From NCBI RefSeq assembly GCF_018614575.1, contig NZ_JAGGOJ010000002.1, forward strand, positions 1 to 64,000: a stretch of 64,000 nucleotides of DNA, read 5' to 3'. The DNA is from Streptomyces sp. ISL-10 (GTDB taxonomy: Bacteria > Actinomycetota > Actinomycetes > Streptomycetales > Streptomycetaceae). Every line of letters starts with the position of its first letter. Positions within the stretch are counted from its first letter, which is position 1. The notes below the pieces were generated by a model. It was not told the DNA's origin and did no database searches. It saw only the letters and a program-made list of their open reading frames with translations. Shown in pieces: positions 28,406 to 36,433 of the stretch. Made by a program: the position numbers and the translations under genes.

Positions 28406-28448
28406 GGTGCTGCCGCCGCGTCACACCTCCCGTGCCGGTGGCAGCACC
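28406..28448 (+). terminator. Hairpin after alcohol dehydrogenase operon
   Basis: GGTGCTGCC (28406-28414) pairs perfectly with GGCAGCACC (28440-28448), extendable to 13 bp with one G-U pair. No T tract follows. It is the only structure near the operon end. Confidence 0.5.
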
Positions 28449-28499
28449 ACACCCCCCAACCCGTTGCGCGCCTAATGTGCGGAAGATCCGCGCCACCCA

Positions 28500-28725
28500 T
28501 GCCGACAGCAGACCCCGCACCTCCCGGAGAAACGCGACCAGGCCGCACGTCGTGTCGGCCCGGGGCTCGGCTCGGGCGCGCAGACCGCCCAGCTCCGACC
28601 GTGAGCGGTACAAACGCCACCACAAGATCGAATGTCGGATCGGACTGCTGAAACAGGCCGGCGGCAGGGCCACGCCCTACGAGAGACTCGCCGTCCGCTA
28701 CGAGGCGACCGTCCAACTCGCCTGA
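28500..28725 (+). pseudogene. Remnant of IS5-family transposase (C-terminal part)
   Basis: The frame ending at 28725 contains SDRERYKRHHKIECRIGLLK followed by GRATPYERLAVRYEATV. This matches the C-terminal signature of IS5-family DDE transposases (xERYKxRNxVERxxxRLKQxRxxATRYxK). In intact elements the N of the motif and the E of the DDE triad are in this segment; here RN has become HH and the E survives in KIECR. The upstream two thirds, including both catalytic Asp residues, are missing and no start is evident. It is a decayed fragment between the dehydrogenase operon and azlC. No terminal inverted repeats were found. Confidence 0.75.
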
Positions 28726-28918
28726 TACGGCAGTGGCTGCAGCTGCCTGAGCAAGAGCTCAAACGCTGCCTACAGCCGCCCACACCGCCCCGGACGTCAC
28801 CAGCGTCGCGACCCGCTCGACGCTCGTCCCTGGACGTCTCCAGCCACCGCGGCCTTGGTGCACAGAAGCGCAAGAACGTACAAGACGTCCCACGGCGCCC
28901 TTGCGTAACGTCCCCCGC

Positions 28919-29812
28919 GTGGCAGAACAGACAGCTCACCCAGAGATACCCACCCGAGAGGCACCGGTGCCGGGGCCGCGTGAGGCGACCAAACCGGACT
29001 CGGCCGTCGTCCGTGACGCCCTCGGCGTCGGGATCGCCGTCGGCCTGTCCGGATTCGCCTTCGGCGTGACGTCGGCGGGCTCCGGTCTCACCCTCCTGCA
29101 GACTTGTGCGCTCAGCCTGCTGGTGTTCACCGGCGCCTCGCAGTTCGCGCTCGTCGGGGCCATCGCGGCGGGCGGCAACCCGTTCGCCGCCGCGGCGGGC
29201 GCGTTCTTCCTGGGTGTACGCAACGCCTTCTACGGGCTTCGGCTGTCGCAGCTGCTCGCCCTGCCCCGTTTCGTACGGCCGCTGGCGGCCCACTGGGTCA
29301 TCGACGAGACCACCGCCGTCGCGCTCGCCCAGCCCACGCGGCGCAGCGTGCGCATCGGCTTCACGGTCACCGGGCTCACGCTCTACGTGCTGTGGAACCT
29401 GACCACGCTCCTCGGAGCACTGGGCGCGGAGGCGATCGGTGACACCGACGCGTGGGGACTGGACGCGGCCGGGCCCGCCGTCTTCCTCGCCCTGCTCGCT
29501 CCCATGCTCCGCACGGCCACCGAGCGGGCCGTGGCCGGGCTCGCGGTGGTGCTCGGACTCGGCTTCCTGCCGGTCCTGCCCGCCGGAGTGCCGGTGCTGG
29601 TGGCGGCGCTCGCCGCGCCCGCCGTGCTGTGGCTCAAGGGCCGTGCCATCGGCGGGAAAAGGGACACCGCCCGGCACGCGGACGCGACGAGCCGCGGGCA
29701 CGACGCGGACGGGGCAGGAGGGACAGGCCGTAAGAGGGCCCCGGTGACGGGCCGTACGAGGGCCCCGGACACGGGAAAGGCCCCGCAGAAGGGAAAGGGA
29801 GAGGACCGTTGA
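28919..29812 (+). CDS. azlC: AzlC-family branched-chain amino acid exporter subunit
   Basis: The 297-aa membrane protein is the large subunit of an AzlCD/BrnFE-type exporter, which exports branched-chain amino acids in relatives. The AzlC signature runs GVGIAVGLSGFAFGVTSAGS, TGASQFALVGA and FFLGVRNAFYGLRLSQLL, with WVIDETTAVAL in the following loop. Seven or so hydrophobic segments are visible. The C-terminus carries a non-conserved basic extension with short repeats (GRTRAPDTGK). GTG 28919 is preferred; TTG 28901 is an in-frame alternative. The stop overlaps the azlD start (TTGA). Confidence 0.9.
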   Translation: MAEQTAHPEIPTREAPVPGPREATKPDSAVVRDALGVGIAVGLSGFAFGVTSAGSGLTLLQTCALSLLVFTGASQFALVGAIAAGGNPFAAAAGAFFLGVRNAFYGLRLSQLLALPRFVRPLAAHWVIDETTAVALAQPTRRSVRIGFTVTGLTLYVLWNLTTLLGALGAEAIGDTDAWGLDAAGPAVFLALLAPMLRTATERAVAGLAVVLGLGFLPVLPAGVPVLVAALAAPAVLWLKGRAIGGKRDTARHADATSRGHDADGAGGTGRKRAPVTGRTRAPDTGKAPQKGKGEDR

Positions 29813-30117
29813 GCATCTGGATCGCGATCGCGGCGACCGCCGTCGGCTGCTACCTCGTCAAACTCGTCGGCCTCCTCGTACCGGCCGACACCCTGGAACG
29901 TCCGCTCGTGCGGCGGCTGGCCGCGCTGCTGCCCGTCGCCCTGCTCGCCGCACTGACGGCGCAGCAGACCTTCAGCGTTGGTGACGCGCTCGCCCTCGAC
30001 GCCCGGGCGGCCGGACTCGGAGCCGCCGCCGTGGCACTGCTGCTGCGCGCGCCCTTCCTGGTCGTCGTCGGGGCGGCCGTGGCGGTCACGGCGGGCGTAC
30101 GCGCGCTCGGGGGCTGA
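29809..30117 (+). CDS. azlD: AzlD-family exporter small subunit
   Basis: The 102-aa hydrophobic protein is the small partner of AzlC, with four predicted membrane segments and the AzlD pattern GCYLVKLVGLLVPADTLERP. It probably starts at TTG 29809, overlapping the azlC stop codon, with GGGAAAGGGAGAGG as a strong ribosome-binding site. Both subunits are needed for export in the characterised Corynebacterium BrnFE system. Confidence 0.9.
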   Translation: MSIWIAIAATAVGCYLVKLVGLLVPADTLERPLVRRLAALLPVALLAALTAQQTFSVGDALALDARAAGLGAAAVALLLRAPFLVVVGAAVAVTAGVRALGG

Positions 30118-30180
30118 TGGCCACGCGCGCGTGAATAGGGATCTTTCCGGGGAGCGCCCCCTCATCGCACGTCGCCCTAT

Positions 30181-30204
30181 GGTCCCCACGCGCGCGTGGG
30201 GACC
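30181..30204. repeat. 24-bp perfect palindrome
   Basis: GGTCCCCACGCG is followed directly by its exact complement, giving a loopless 24-bp palindrome in the azlD 3' region. The core CACGCGCGCGTG also occurs at 30121-30132. It may be part of a termination region or a protein-binding site. Confidence 0.7.
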
Positions 30205-30322
30205 CGTACTCGGTCCGGGGAGGCTCCTGGCAGGGACGCGACTGCGGCCGTGCGCGCGTGAGTCGTCGGGGAACGCCGCCATCTCGCCGGCGACCAGGTG
30301 TCAGCGGTCACGCACGCGTGGG

Positions 30323-30351
30323 CCCGGCGCCAGGCAAGGTCTGGCGCCGGG
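30323..30351. terminator. Bidirectional terminator between azlD and the toroid-like gene
   Basis: CCCGGCGCCAG (30323-30333) pairs perfectly with 30341-30351 around a 7-nt loop. It lies between two convergent genes and has no clear T tract on either strand. Confidence 0.6.
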
Positions 30352-30380
30352 CAGTGGCAGGGTCGGGCGTCGGCGGCGGG

Positions 30381-31316
30381 TCAGCCGATCGGACGGCCGT
30401 ACGCCTGGAGCGTCCGCAACGCCTCGATGGTCGCCAGCGGCCGGGCTTCCAAGGCCGTCCCAGGCGCCCACGCGCGATAGGTGATCGGCCAGCCGCCGTC
30501 CGGCTCCTGCTGCGCCACCAGGTGATCCAGTGAGCCGGCCATCTCCTCGTCCGTGAACCAGCGACGGGCGAGGGACGCCGGAGTGGGGGCGTAGTGGTGC
30601 GGGAAGTGGTGTTCGCCGGGGGCGTACCCCGGGGCCACGGGCTGGTCGTCCAGCCGCCGCGGATCGAGGGCGACCAGCCGCTGTTCGCGGACCATCCGGC
30701 CGAGCCGGTCCGCGGTGGCCTCGGCGCGGGAGCGGTCCGGCGCGCTGTCCAGGAACGCGACCGCCGCCTCGATCTCGTACGGATGGGACTTGTCGAGGGC
30801 GTCCACGGCCGCCCAGCAGAAGTCAGTGGCCCGGAACAGCCAGGCGTGCCATACCTGATTGCGGTGCAGCAGACCGACGACCGGGCCTGTGGCGAGCAGT
30901 TCACTCGGCGGGTTGTCGACGATCGGGAGGAACGGGGCGGCCGGATATCCGCGCTGCGACGGGTGGATGGCGGGCAGCGCGCCGTCCGGCGTCGACACCT
31001 GGGTGAAGTAGCGGCACATCCGCTCCACACGCAGACCGCCGCAGCGGCCGATGGAGTCCAGCACCCGCAGGGCGTGCGCCGTGTGCAGGGGCTGGCTGAC
31101 GGGGCCGCGCAGATCGGGTTCGAGCGCGTGGCCGTAGCCGCCGTCCTCGTTGAGGTACGCGGCCAGAGCCGTCTCGACGGCGTCCGAGCCGCCGCCGAGG
31201 AAGTGGTACGCGAACCGCCGCTCCTCGAGGACACGGGCGGTCAGCCAGATGAAGCGCTCGGCGCGGGCGAGTGGAGACGCGAGCGGTGTCTCGTTGGTTG
31301 CTCCGGTTCCAGCCAT
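30381..31316 (-). CDS. Hypothetical protein with alpha-toroid (prenyltransferase-like) repeats
   Basis: The 311-aa protein shows helical repeats with QW-like motifs, such as EDGGYGHALEPDLRGP (about 56-72) and QEPDGGWPITYRAW (about 270-284). These resemble the alpha/alpha-toroid fold of terpene cyclases, prenyltransferases and thioester proteins. The catalytic DxDD or zinc-binding residues of those enzymes are not seen, so function is unknown. It starts at ATG 31316. It lies convergent to azlD and divergent from the DUF3046 gene. Confidence 0.75.
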   Translation of the reverse strand: MAGTGATNETPLASPLARAERFIWLTARVLEERRFAYHFLGGGSDAVETALAAYLNEDGGYGHALEPDLRGPVSQPLHTAHALRVLDSIGRCGGLRVERMCRYFTQVSTPDGALPAIHPSQRGYPAAPFLPIVDNPPSELLATGPVVGLLHRNQVWHAWLFRATDFCWAAVDALDKSHPYEIEAAVAFLDSAPDRSRAEATADRLGRMVREQRLVALDPRRLDDQPVAPGYAPGEHHFPHHYAPTPASLARRWFTDEEMAGSLDHLVAQQEPDGGWPITYRAWAPGTALEARPLATIEALRTLQAYGRPIG

Positions 31317-31396
31317 GTTCCGACCGTAGGGCGGAAAGGGCTTTCGGCAAGCCCGACGGGCGGGGCTGCACTCTCAGGGGGCGGGATACTGGAGTC

Positions 31397-31591
31397 ATGC
31401 GGTTGACGATTTTCTGGGAGCGGATGGCCGATCACTTCGGCGCCACCTACGCCGACTCGTTCGCGCGTGATCATGTGATGGCCGAACTGGGCGGCCGCAC
31501 GGTCCACCAGGCCCTTGCGGCGGGCTGGGAGGCGAAGGACGTATGGCGCGCTGTCTGCGCCGCCATGAACATCCCCGCTGACAAGCGCTGA
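31397..31591 (+). CDS. DUF3046 family protein
   Basis: The 64-aa protein starts MRLTIFWERMADHFG and contains YADSFARDHVMAELGGRTV and a C-terminal WRAVCAAMNIP. This is the small actinobacterial DUF3046 family, found regularly just upstream of recA. Function is unknown. ATG 31397 has GGAG close upstream and also a GATACT hexamer 6 nt before the start, so translation could be leaderless. The longer open frame upstream is not conserved. Confidence 0.88.
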   Translation: MRLTIFWERMADHFGATYADSFARDHVMAELGGRTVHQALAAGWEAKDVWRAVCAAMNIPADKR

Positions 31592-31639
31592 CACCCGGGG
31601 CAGGCAGTCCCTGCCGTCGGCGTACGCGACACTTGGCCG

Positions 31640-32932
31640 GTGGACCGGACCGACAGCAACACCCAGGACGAGACCTCCGCAGACGTGACCGCGCAGGACG
31701 TCGCCGCCTCCACCACACCGCCGGGCGCGCTCCCGCCGACGGCGGTGAACGGGAACGGCGGCGCTGTTCGCATGCCGCGCTGGCTGCCGCGCGCCATGGT
31801 GCTGGCGCTCGCCCTCTACGCCTGTTTCCAGCTCGGGAGCTGGGCCTTCCACCAGCTCATCGGGCTGCTGATCAACATCCTGATCGCGTTCTTCCTGGCG
31901 CTCGCCGTGGAACCCGCGGTGGGCCGCATGGCCGCGCGCGGCATACGTCGAGGGCTCGCCACCTTCCTGGTCTTCTTCGCGGTCCTGGTGGCCGGGATGG
32001 GGTTCGTCGTGCTGCTCGGCTCGCTGCTGGCCGGCCAGATCATCGACATGGTCGAGGACCTCCCCAAGTACATCGACTCCGTCATCCGCTGGATCAACGG
32101 CACCTTCCGCACCGAGCTGTCCCGGGTGGAGGTGCAGGACAGCCTGCTGCGCTCCGACTGGCTGCGAAAGTACGTGCAGAACAGTGCCAGCGGAGTGCTC
32201 GACATCTCGGCGACCGTACTGGGCGGGCTGTTCAAGCTGCTGACGATCTTCCTGTTCTCGTTCTACTTCGCGGCCGACGGTCCGCGGCTGCGCCGCGCCC
32301 TGTGCTCCGTCCTGCCGCCGGCCAAGCAGACCGAGGTGCTGCGCGCCTGGGAGATCGCGGTCGACAAGACCGGCGGATATCTGTACTCACGCGGACTGAT
32401 GGCGCTGATCTCCGGCGCTTCGCACTTCGTCCTCCTGGAGATCCTGGGGGTGCCGTACGCTCCCGCGCTCGCGGTGTGGGTCGGCCTGGTCTCGCAGTTC
32501 ATCCCGACGATCGGCACCTACCTCGCGGGCGCCCTGCCGATGCTGATCGCGTTCACCGAGAACCCCTGGTACGCCCTGTGGGTGCTCGGGTTCGTCGTGG
32601 TCTACCAGCAGTTCGAGAACTACATGCTGCAGCCCAAGCTGACCGCCAAGACGGTGGACATCCACCCGGCGGTCGCCTTCGGCTCGGTGGTGGCGGGAAC
32701 GGCGCTGCTGGGGGCGGTCGGCGCGCTGATCGCGATCCCGGCGGTCGCGACGCTCCAGGCGTTCCTCGGCGCCTATGTGCGACGGTACGACGTGACCGAC
32801 GACCCGCGCGTGCACGGACACCACCGGCCCCGCGCGAGCCGGGCGCTCGCCCGGATGCGGCTGGCGCTTCGCCGCGACCGGCCGGCGCCGGAGGGGCATC
32901 GGGCCGGGGTCGACGGGCTGCCGGAGGCGTGA
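31640..32932 (+). CDS. AI-2E family transporter
   Basis: The 430-aa membrane protein belongs to the AI-2E/PerM family, whose members export various small molecules or act as Na+/H+ antiporters. About eight hydrophobic segments occur between residues 50 and 390, with the family patterns LAVEPAVGRMAARGIRRG, SQFIPTIGTYLAGALP and YQQFENYMLQPKLTAKTVDI. The N-terminal 45 residues are polar and the C-terminus is basic. GTG 31640 lacks a good Shine-Dalgarno sequence; GACACT ends 6 nt before it. It sits between DUF3046 and recA. Substrate is unknown. Confidence 0.88.
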   Translation: MDRTDSNTQDETSADVTAQDVAASTTPPGALPPTAVNGNGGAVRMPRWLPRAMVLALALYACFQLGSWAFHQLIGLLINILIAFFLALAVEPAVGRMAARGIRRGLATFLVFFAVLVAGMGFVVLLGSLLAGQIIDMVEDLPKYIDSVIRWINGTFRTELSRVEVQDSLLRSDWLRKYVQNSASGVLDISATVLGGLFKLLTIFLFSFYFAADGPRLRRALCSVLPPAKQTEVLRAWEIAVDKTGGYLYSRGLMALISGASHFVLLEILGVPYAPALAVWVGLVSQFIPTIGTYLAGALPMLIAFTENPWYALWVLGFVVVYQQFENYMLQPKLTAKTVDIHPAVAFGSVVAGTALLGAVGALIAIPAVATLQAFLGAYVRRYDVTDDPRVHGHHRPRASRALARMRLALRRDRPAPEGHRAGVDGLPEA

Positions 32933-33098
32933 CCGGCGCGGGGGCGCCCGGTCGAGGCCTCGGCGCGACCGGCCTCGGTGCCGGTGGCCCGGCCCTGTCC
33001 CGGGACGTTGTCCCGGCCGGGGAGCGGGAGGACCCTGAAGAGGTACTACGACGCGACGGCGTACCGCCGGGGCCCGTTCACCCACCGGCATGGTGAGC

Positions 33099-33125
33099 TT
33101 GACACCAAAATCGAACATCCATTCT
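33099..33125 (+). promoter_or_regulatory. recA promoter region with LexA (SOS) box
   Basis: A consensus -35 TTGACA occupies 33099-33104. CGAACATCCATTCT (33112-33125) follows and matches the actinobacterial/Gram-positive SOS box CGAAC-N4-GTTCG with a weaker right half. LexA bound here would block recA transcription until DNA damage. The exact -10 element is not clear. The 5' untranslated region to ATG 33263 is long, over 100 nt. Confidence 0.8.
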
Positions 33126-33164
33126 TATGGGGTTCCGGCCCTGATTCCCGCGGGATCCCGTGAG

Positions 33165-33173
33165 TTATCCACA
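33165..33173 (+). promoter_or_regulatory. DnaA-box-like nonamer upstream of recA
   Basis: TTATCCACA at 33165-33173 is a perfect match to the E. coli DnaA box consensus; the Streptomyces preference is TTGTCCACA. It lies in the recA leader, between the SOS box and the start codon. A single box could be chance or a regulatory site. Confidence 0.4.
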
Positions 33174-33262
33174 GGCTGGAGGGACGGCGGGGCCCATTGT
33201 CAGTGGCAGGGGTTAGCGTCTTTGACGTGAAGCGATCGACTCAAGCAAATCGGGTGGAACCC

Positions 33263-34387
33263 ATGGCAGGAACCGACCGCGAGAAGGCGCTCGACGCCGC
33301 GCTCGCACAGATTGAACGGCAGTTCGGCAAGGGCGCCGTGATGCGTCTGGGCGAGCGGCCGAACGAGCCCATCGAGGTCATCCCCACCGGGTCGACCGCG
33401 CTCGACGTAGCCCTCGGCGTCGGCGGCCTGCCGCGCGGCCGCGTGGTGGAGATCTACGGCCCCGAGTCCTCCGGCAAGACGACCCTGACCCTGCACGCCG
33501 TGGCCAACGCGCAGAAGGCCGGCGGCACCGTGGCCTTCGTGGACGCGGAGCACGCCCTCGACCCCGAGTATGCGAAGAAGCTCGGCGTCGACATCGACAA
33601 CCTGATCCTGTCCCAGCCGGACAATGGCGAGCAGGCGCTGGAAATCGTGGACATGCTGGTCCGCTCCGGTGCCCTCGACCTCATTGTCATCGACTCCGTC
33701 GCCGCCCTGGTGCCGCGTGCGGAGATCGAGGGCGAGATGGGCGACTCCCACGTCGGTCTGCAGGCCCGTCTGATGAGCCAGGCGCTCCGGAAGATCACCA
33801 GCGCGCTCAACCAGTCCAAGACCACCGCCATCTTCATCAACCAGCTGCGCGAGAAGATCGGTGTGATGTTCGGCTCCCCGGAGACCACGACCGGTGGCCG
33901 GGCGCTGAAGTTCTACGCCTCGGTGCGCATGGACATCCGCCGCATCGAGACCCTGAAGGACGGCACGGACGCGGTGGGCAACCGCACCCGTGTCAAGGTC
34001 GTCAAGAACAAGGTCGCGCCGCCCTTCAAGCAGGCCGAGTTCGACATCCTCTACGGCCAGGGCATCAGCCGCGAGGGCGGTCTGATCGACATGGGCGTGG
34101 AGCACGGCTTCGTCCGCAAGGCGGGTGCCTGGTACACGTACGAGGGCGACCAGCTCGGCCAGGGCAAGGAGAACGCGCGCAACTTCCTGAAGGACAACCC
34201 CGACCTCGCCAACGAGATCGAGAAGAAGATCAAGGAGAAGCTGGGCGTCGGCGTCCGCCCGGAGGCGCCCGCGGCCGAGCCCGGCGCGGACGCGGCAGGC
34301 GCGGCGGTGCCCGAGGACGCGGCGAAGTCCGTGCCCGCACCGGCTTCCAAGGCGAAGTCGGCCAAGACGGCGGCGGCCAAGGGCTGA
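33263..34387 (+). CDS. recA: Recombinase RecA
   Basis: The 374-aa protein drives homologous strand exchange and triggers LexA self-cleavage. Walker A is GPESSGKTT (K72), Walker B is [11 protein letters not shown], and loop L2 is in [20 protein letters not shown]. The C-terminal tail is Ala/Pro/Lys-rich, as in other Streptomyces RecA proteins, and the length equals that of the S. coelicolor protein as recalled. ATG 33263 gives the conserved N-terminus [14 protein letters not shown]; an upstream GTG at 33197 adds a non-conserved extension. It is transcribed with recX, 3 nt downstream, under SOS control. Confidence 0.98.
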   Translation: MAGTDREKALDAALAQIERQFGKGAVMRLGERPNEPIEVIPTGSTALDVALGVGGLPRGRVVEIYGPESSGKTTLTLHAVANAQKAGGTVAFVDAEHALDPEYAKKLGVDIDNLILSQPDNGEQALEIVDMLVRSGALDLIVIDSVAALVPRAEIEGEMGDSHVGLQARLMSQALRKITSALNQSKTTAIFINQLREKIGVMFGSPETTTGGRALKFYASVRMDIRRIETLKDGTDAVGNRTRVKVVKNKVAPPFKQAEFDILYGQGISREGGLIDMGVEHGFVRKAGAWYTYEGDQLGQGKENARNFLKDNPDLANEIEKKIKEKLGVGVRPEAPAAEPGADAAGAAVPEDAAKSVPAPASKAKSAKTAAAKG

Positions 34388-34390
34388 CCC

Positions 34391-34960
34391 ATGGCCCGGC
34401 GCACCGAATGGCCGGGCGACAGCGCCGACTCGTCGAGGGCCGAGCAGGCGCTGCCGCCCCAGGATCCGGCGGAGCGGGCGCGGGCGATCTGCCTGCGCCT
34501 GCTCACCGGGACACCCCGCACCCGTAAGCAGTTGGCCGACGCGCTGCACAAGCGGGAGATCCCCGCGGAGGTGGCCGAGGAGGTCCTCTCCCGGTTCGAG
34601 GACGTGGGGCTGATCAACGACGCGGCTTTCGCCGACGCCTGGGTGGAGTCGCGGCACCACGGCCGCGGCCTCGCCCGCCGGGCGCTGGCGCGGGAGCTGC
34701 GGACCAAGGGCGTCGACGCCACTCTGATCGACGAGGCAGTGGGGCAGCTCGACCCGGATCAGGAGGAGGCGACGGCTCGGGAGCTGGTCGAGCGCAAACT
34801 GCGCGCCACCCGTGGCCTCGACCGTGACCGCCGCCTGCGCCGCCTGGCCGGGATGCTGGCCCGCAAGGGGTATCCGGAGGGCATGGCGCTCCGGGTGGTC
34901 AAGCGCGCCCTCGAAGAGGAGGGCGAGGACACCGCGGACCTGGACGACACGACGTTCTAG
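34391..34960 (+). CDS. recX: RecA regulator RecX
   Basis: The 189-aa protein is RecX, which inhibits RecA filament extension. The family core includes ICLRLLTGTPRTRKQLADAL, VLSRFEDVGLINDAAFADAW, HHGRGLARRALARELRTKGV and ARKGYPEGMALRVVKRAL, arranged as tandem three-helix repeats. It starts 3 nt after the recA stop, so it is probably produced by read-through and coupled translation. The first 35 residues are a variable charged extension. Confidence 0.95.
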   Translation: MARRTEWPGDSADSSRAEQALPPQDPAERARAICLRLLTGTPRTRKQLADALHKREIPAEVAEEVLSRFEDVGLINDAAFADAWVESRHHGRGLARRALARELRTKGVDATLIDEAVGQLDPDQEEATARELVERKLRATRGLDRDRRLRRLAGMLARKGYPEGMALRVVKRALEEEGEDTADLDDTTF

Positions 34961-35300
34961 CGGGTGGCCCGGGTGTCCGGGCGCCCGGCCCGCCGCCCCC
35001 TCGCGGCGCGTGCGCCAACGCCGGTACCTCCCGCGCGACCGACAGGCCCGCCGACCGGCCACTGCGTGCCACGATGCGCGCCGGCCCGCCTGCAACACGT
35101 GCGCCGACGCCTGCGACGCGCGATGCCCGGCCGCCACGCGTGTGCGCCGACGCCCGTGCGGAGCGGCCAGGGCGACTCGGTCCGCTGCCGACCAGGCGTG
35201 CGCCGACGCCGCCCGCGACGCCCGCCACGTGTGTGCGCCCAGGCACGTGCTTGCCATGACGCGCGACGCCCTCATGCCGAGGCCGTGCGCCTCTCCGCGC
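34961..35300. repeat. Non-coding region with four GTGCGCCGACGCC repeats
   Basis: The 340 nt between recX and the convergent rhodanese gene hold no supported gene. GTGCGCCGACGCC or a one-base variant occurs at 35010-35022 (variant), 35099-35111, 35142-35154 and 35198-35210, in the same orientation at spacings of 89, 43 and 56 nt. No strong terminator hairpin was found. Confidence 0.7.
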
Positions 35301-35687
35301 CTACCGCGTCACCGGCAGACCCGCCGCCCGCCAGGCCTGGAAGCCGCCGACGAGGTCGGTCGCACGGCTCAGGCCCAGTTGATGCAGAGAAGCGGCCGCG
35401 AGGGAGGAGGCGTAGCCCTCGTTGCAGATCACCACGATGCGAAGGTCGTGGTGCGTCGCCTCCGGGGCGCGATGGCTGCCCTGCGGGTCGAGCCGCCACT
35501 CCAGCTCGTTGCGTTCCACGATCAGCGCGCCGGGGATCACTCCGTCCCGCTCCCGCAGCGCCTGGTAGCGGATGTCCACGAGGAGCGCTCCGTCCTCGGC
35601 CGCCTCGAACGCCTCCAGCGGCCCGACGCGTACCAGTCCTTCCCGTACGTGCTCCAACAGTTCGTCGATCCCTGGGCGTTCGCTCAC
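35301..35687 (-). CDS. Rhodanese-like sulfurtransferase
   Basis: The 128-aa single-domain rhodanese has the CH2A-like region LLVDIRYQALRERDGVIPGA and the active-site loop ICNEGYASSLAA with the catalytic Cys followed by NEGYAS. The C-terminus contains the CH2B-like TDLVGGFQAWRAAGLPV. The GTG start overlaps the stop of the cysteine dioxygenase gene (GTGA), so the two are co-translated. Pairing of CDO with a rhodanese is common in actinobacteria and suggests the rhodanese handles sulfane sulfur or thiosulfate from cysteine breakdown. Confidence 0.92.
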   Translation of the reverse strand: MSERPGIDELLEHVREGLVRVGPLEAFEAAEDGALLVDIRYQALRERDGVIPGALIVERNELEWRLDPQGSHRAPEATHHDLRIVVICNEGYASSLAAASLHQLGLSRATDLVGGFQAWRAAGLPVTR

Positions 35688-36244
35688 TGCCAGTCCTCCG
35701 GGCGCTCGACCTGCTCGAGCCGGAGTACCGCGCCCGACCTGCTGAAGCGCCTCATCAGCGGGAGCGGCGGATAGTAGGCGTGCACGGAGACGGCGTGGTC
35801 GGTGGGCGACTCGTTGAGCACTTCGTGGACATGGTGCCTGCCGAAGGCGCGCGCCCGGCCCGCGCTCAGGCGGCGCCTGCGGTCCACGCCTTCGTTCAGT
35901 TCGAGCGTCTTCCAGCCGCTCGCGGGAAGCCGGACGGCCAGGGAGTGTTCGGTCAGCTGCCCCTCGGCGGTGGCGAACGCGCCCAGCGACTCGGCGTGGT
36001 CGTGCCAGCCGGTGCCGGTGCCGGGCGGCCAGCCGATCAGCCACGCCTCACTCCCGCGCGGGCCGTCGAGCCGCAGCCAGGTGCGGCCTTCGGGGTCGCG
36101 CGGCAGGGAGGCGATCAGTTCCCGGTCGGCGGCGGCGCGCCGTACGAAACCGAGCAGCTCGGCGGCGGTGGGGCCGCCCGGAGCGTAGGCGCCGGCCGGG
36201 CGTGGAGCAGTGATGACAGCGGGTGCGGGAGCAGACTGGGACAC
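35684..36244 (-). CDS. cdo: Cysteine dioxygenase (type I, cupin)
   Basis: The 186-aa cupin enzyme oxidises cysteine to cysteine sulfinate using non-haem iron. Iron-binding His residues lie in GWHDHAESLGAF and in the distal HHVHEVLNESPTDHAVSVHA, and YYPPLPLMRRF is the typical C-terminal motif. GTG 36244 is chosen because CCAGGACGG stands 8 nt before it; an upstream GTG at 36283 has no ribosome-binding site. The short cysteine-containing leader ORF ends 66 nt upstream, so expression is probably coupled to cysteine supply. The rhodanese gene overlaps its end. Confidence 0.92.
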   Translation of the reverse strand: MSQSAPAPAVITAPRPAGAYAPGGPTAAELLGFVRRAAADRELIASLPRDPEGRTWLRLDGPRGSEAWLIGWPPGTGTGWHDHAESLGAFATAEGQLTEHSLAVRLPASGWKTLELNEGVDRRRRLSAGRARAFGRHHVHEVLNESPTDHAVSVHAYYPPLPLMRRFSRSGAVLRLEQVERPEDWQ

Positions 36245-36310
36245 GAAACCGTCCTGGAAGTTCGCTGGTGAGCGCACCGGCACAGCGGGCCACGGCGCGG
36301 GGAAGGCGAT

Positions 36311-36397
36311 TCAGCAGGACGGGCGACACACGCAGCCCGCGTAGCGGACGAGGTCCATATGGACCCTCCGCCACAGGCGCACATCGGTGTCGTTCAC
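36311..36397 (-). CDS. Putative cysteine-responsive leader peptide
   Basis: A 28-codon ORF (GTG 36397 to TGA 36311) ends in MDLVRYAGCVCRPSC, with three Cys in its last seven residues. The pattern RR-x-H-x-DL-x-R followed by Cys resembles a family of short actinobacterial leader peptides placed before sulfur genes. Polycysteine leaderless ORFs act as cysteine-responsive attenuators in mycobacteria. The GTG has no Shine-Dalgarno sequence, but a promoter -10 element (TGTACT) ends exactly 7 nt before it, so translation would begin at the mRNA 5' end. Internal starts at GTG 36382 or ATG 36358 (GGAGGG upstream) are alternatives. The next gene on the transcript is cysteine dioxygenase. Confidence 0.75.
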   Translation of the reverse strand: MNDTDVRLWRRVHMDLVRYAGCVCRPSC

Positions 36398-36404
36398 GCT
36401 CCGG

Positions 36405-36433
36405 AGTACACCACGGGGCACAGTACGGGTCAA
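36405..36433 (-). promoter_or_regulatory. Promoter of leader-cdo-rhodanese operon
   Basis: On the minus strand TTGACC (36428-36433) and TGTACT (36405-36410) have a 17-nt spacer. The -35 element overlaps the stop codon of the upstream monooxygenase. The predicted transcription start falls at or within one or two nt of GTG 36397. Confidence 0.7.

Noticed and set aside
33105..33131. Assignment of a precise recA -10 element
   Set aside because: Candidates at 15 to 21 nt from TTGACA either lack the conserved A2 or have poor spacing; left unassigned.
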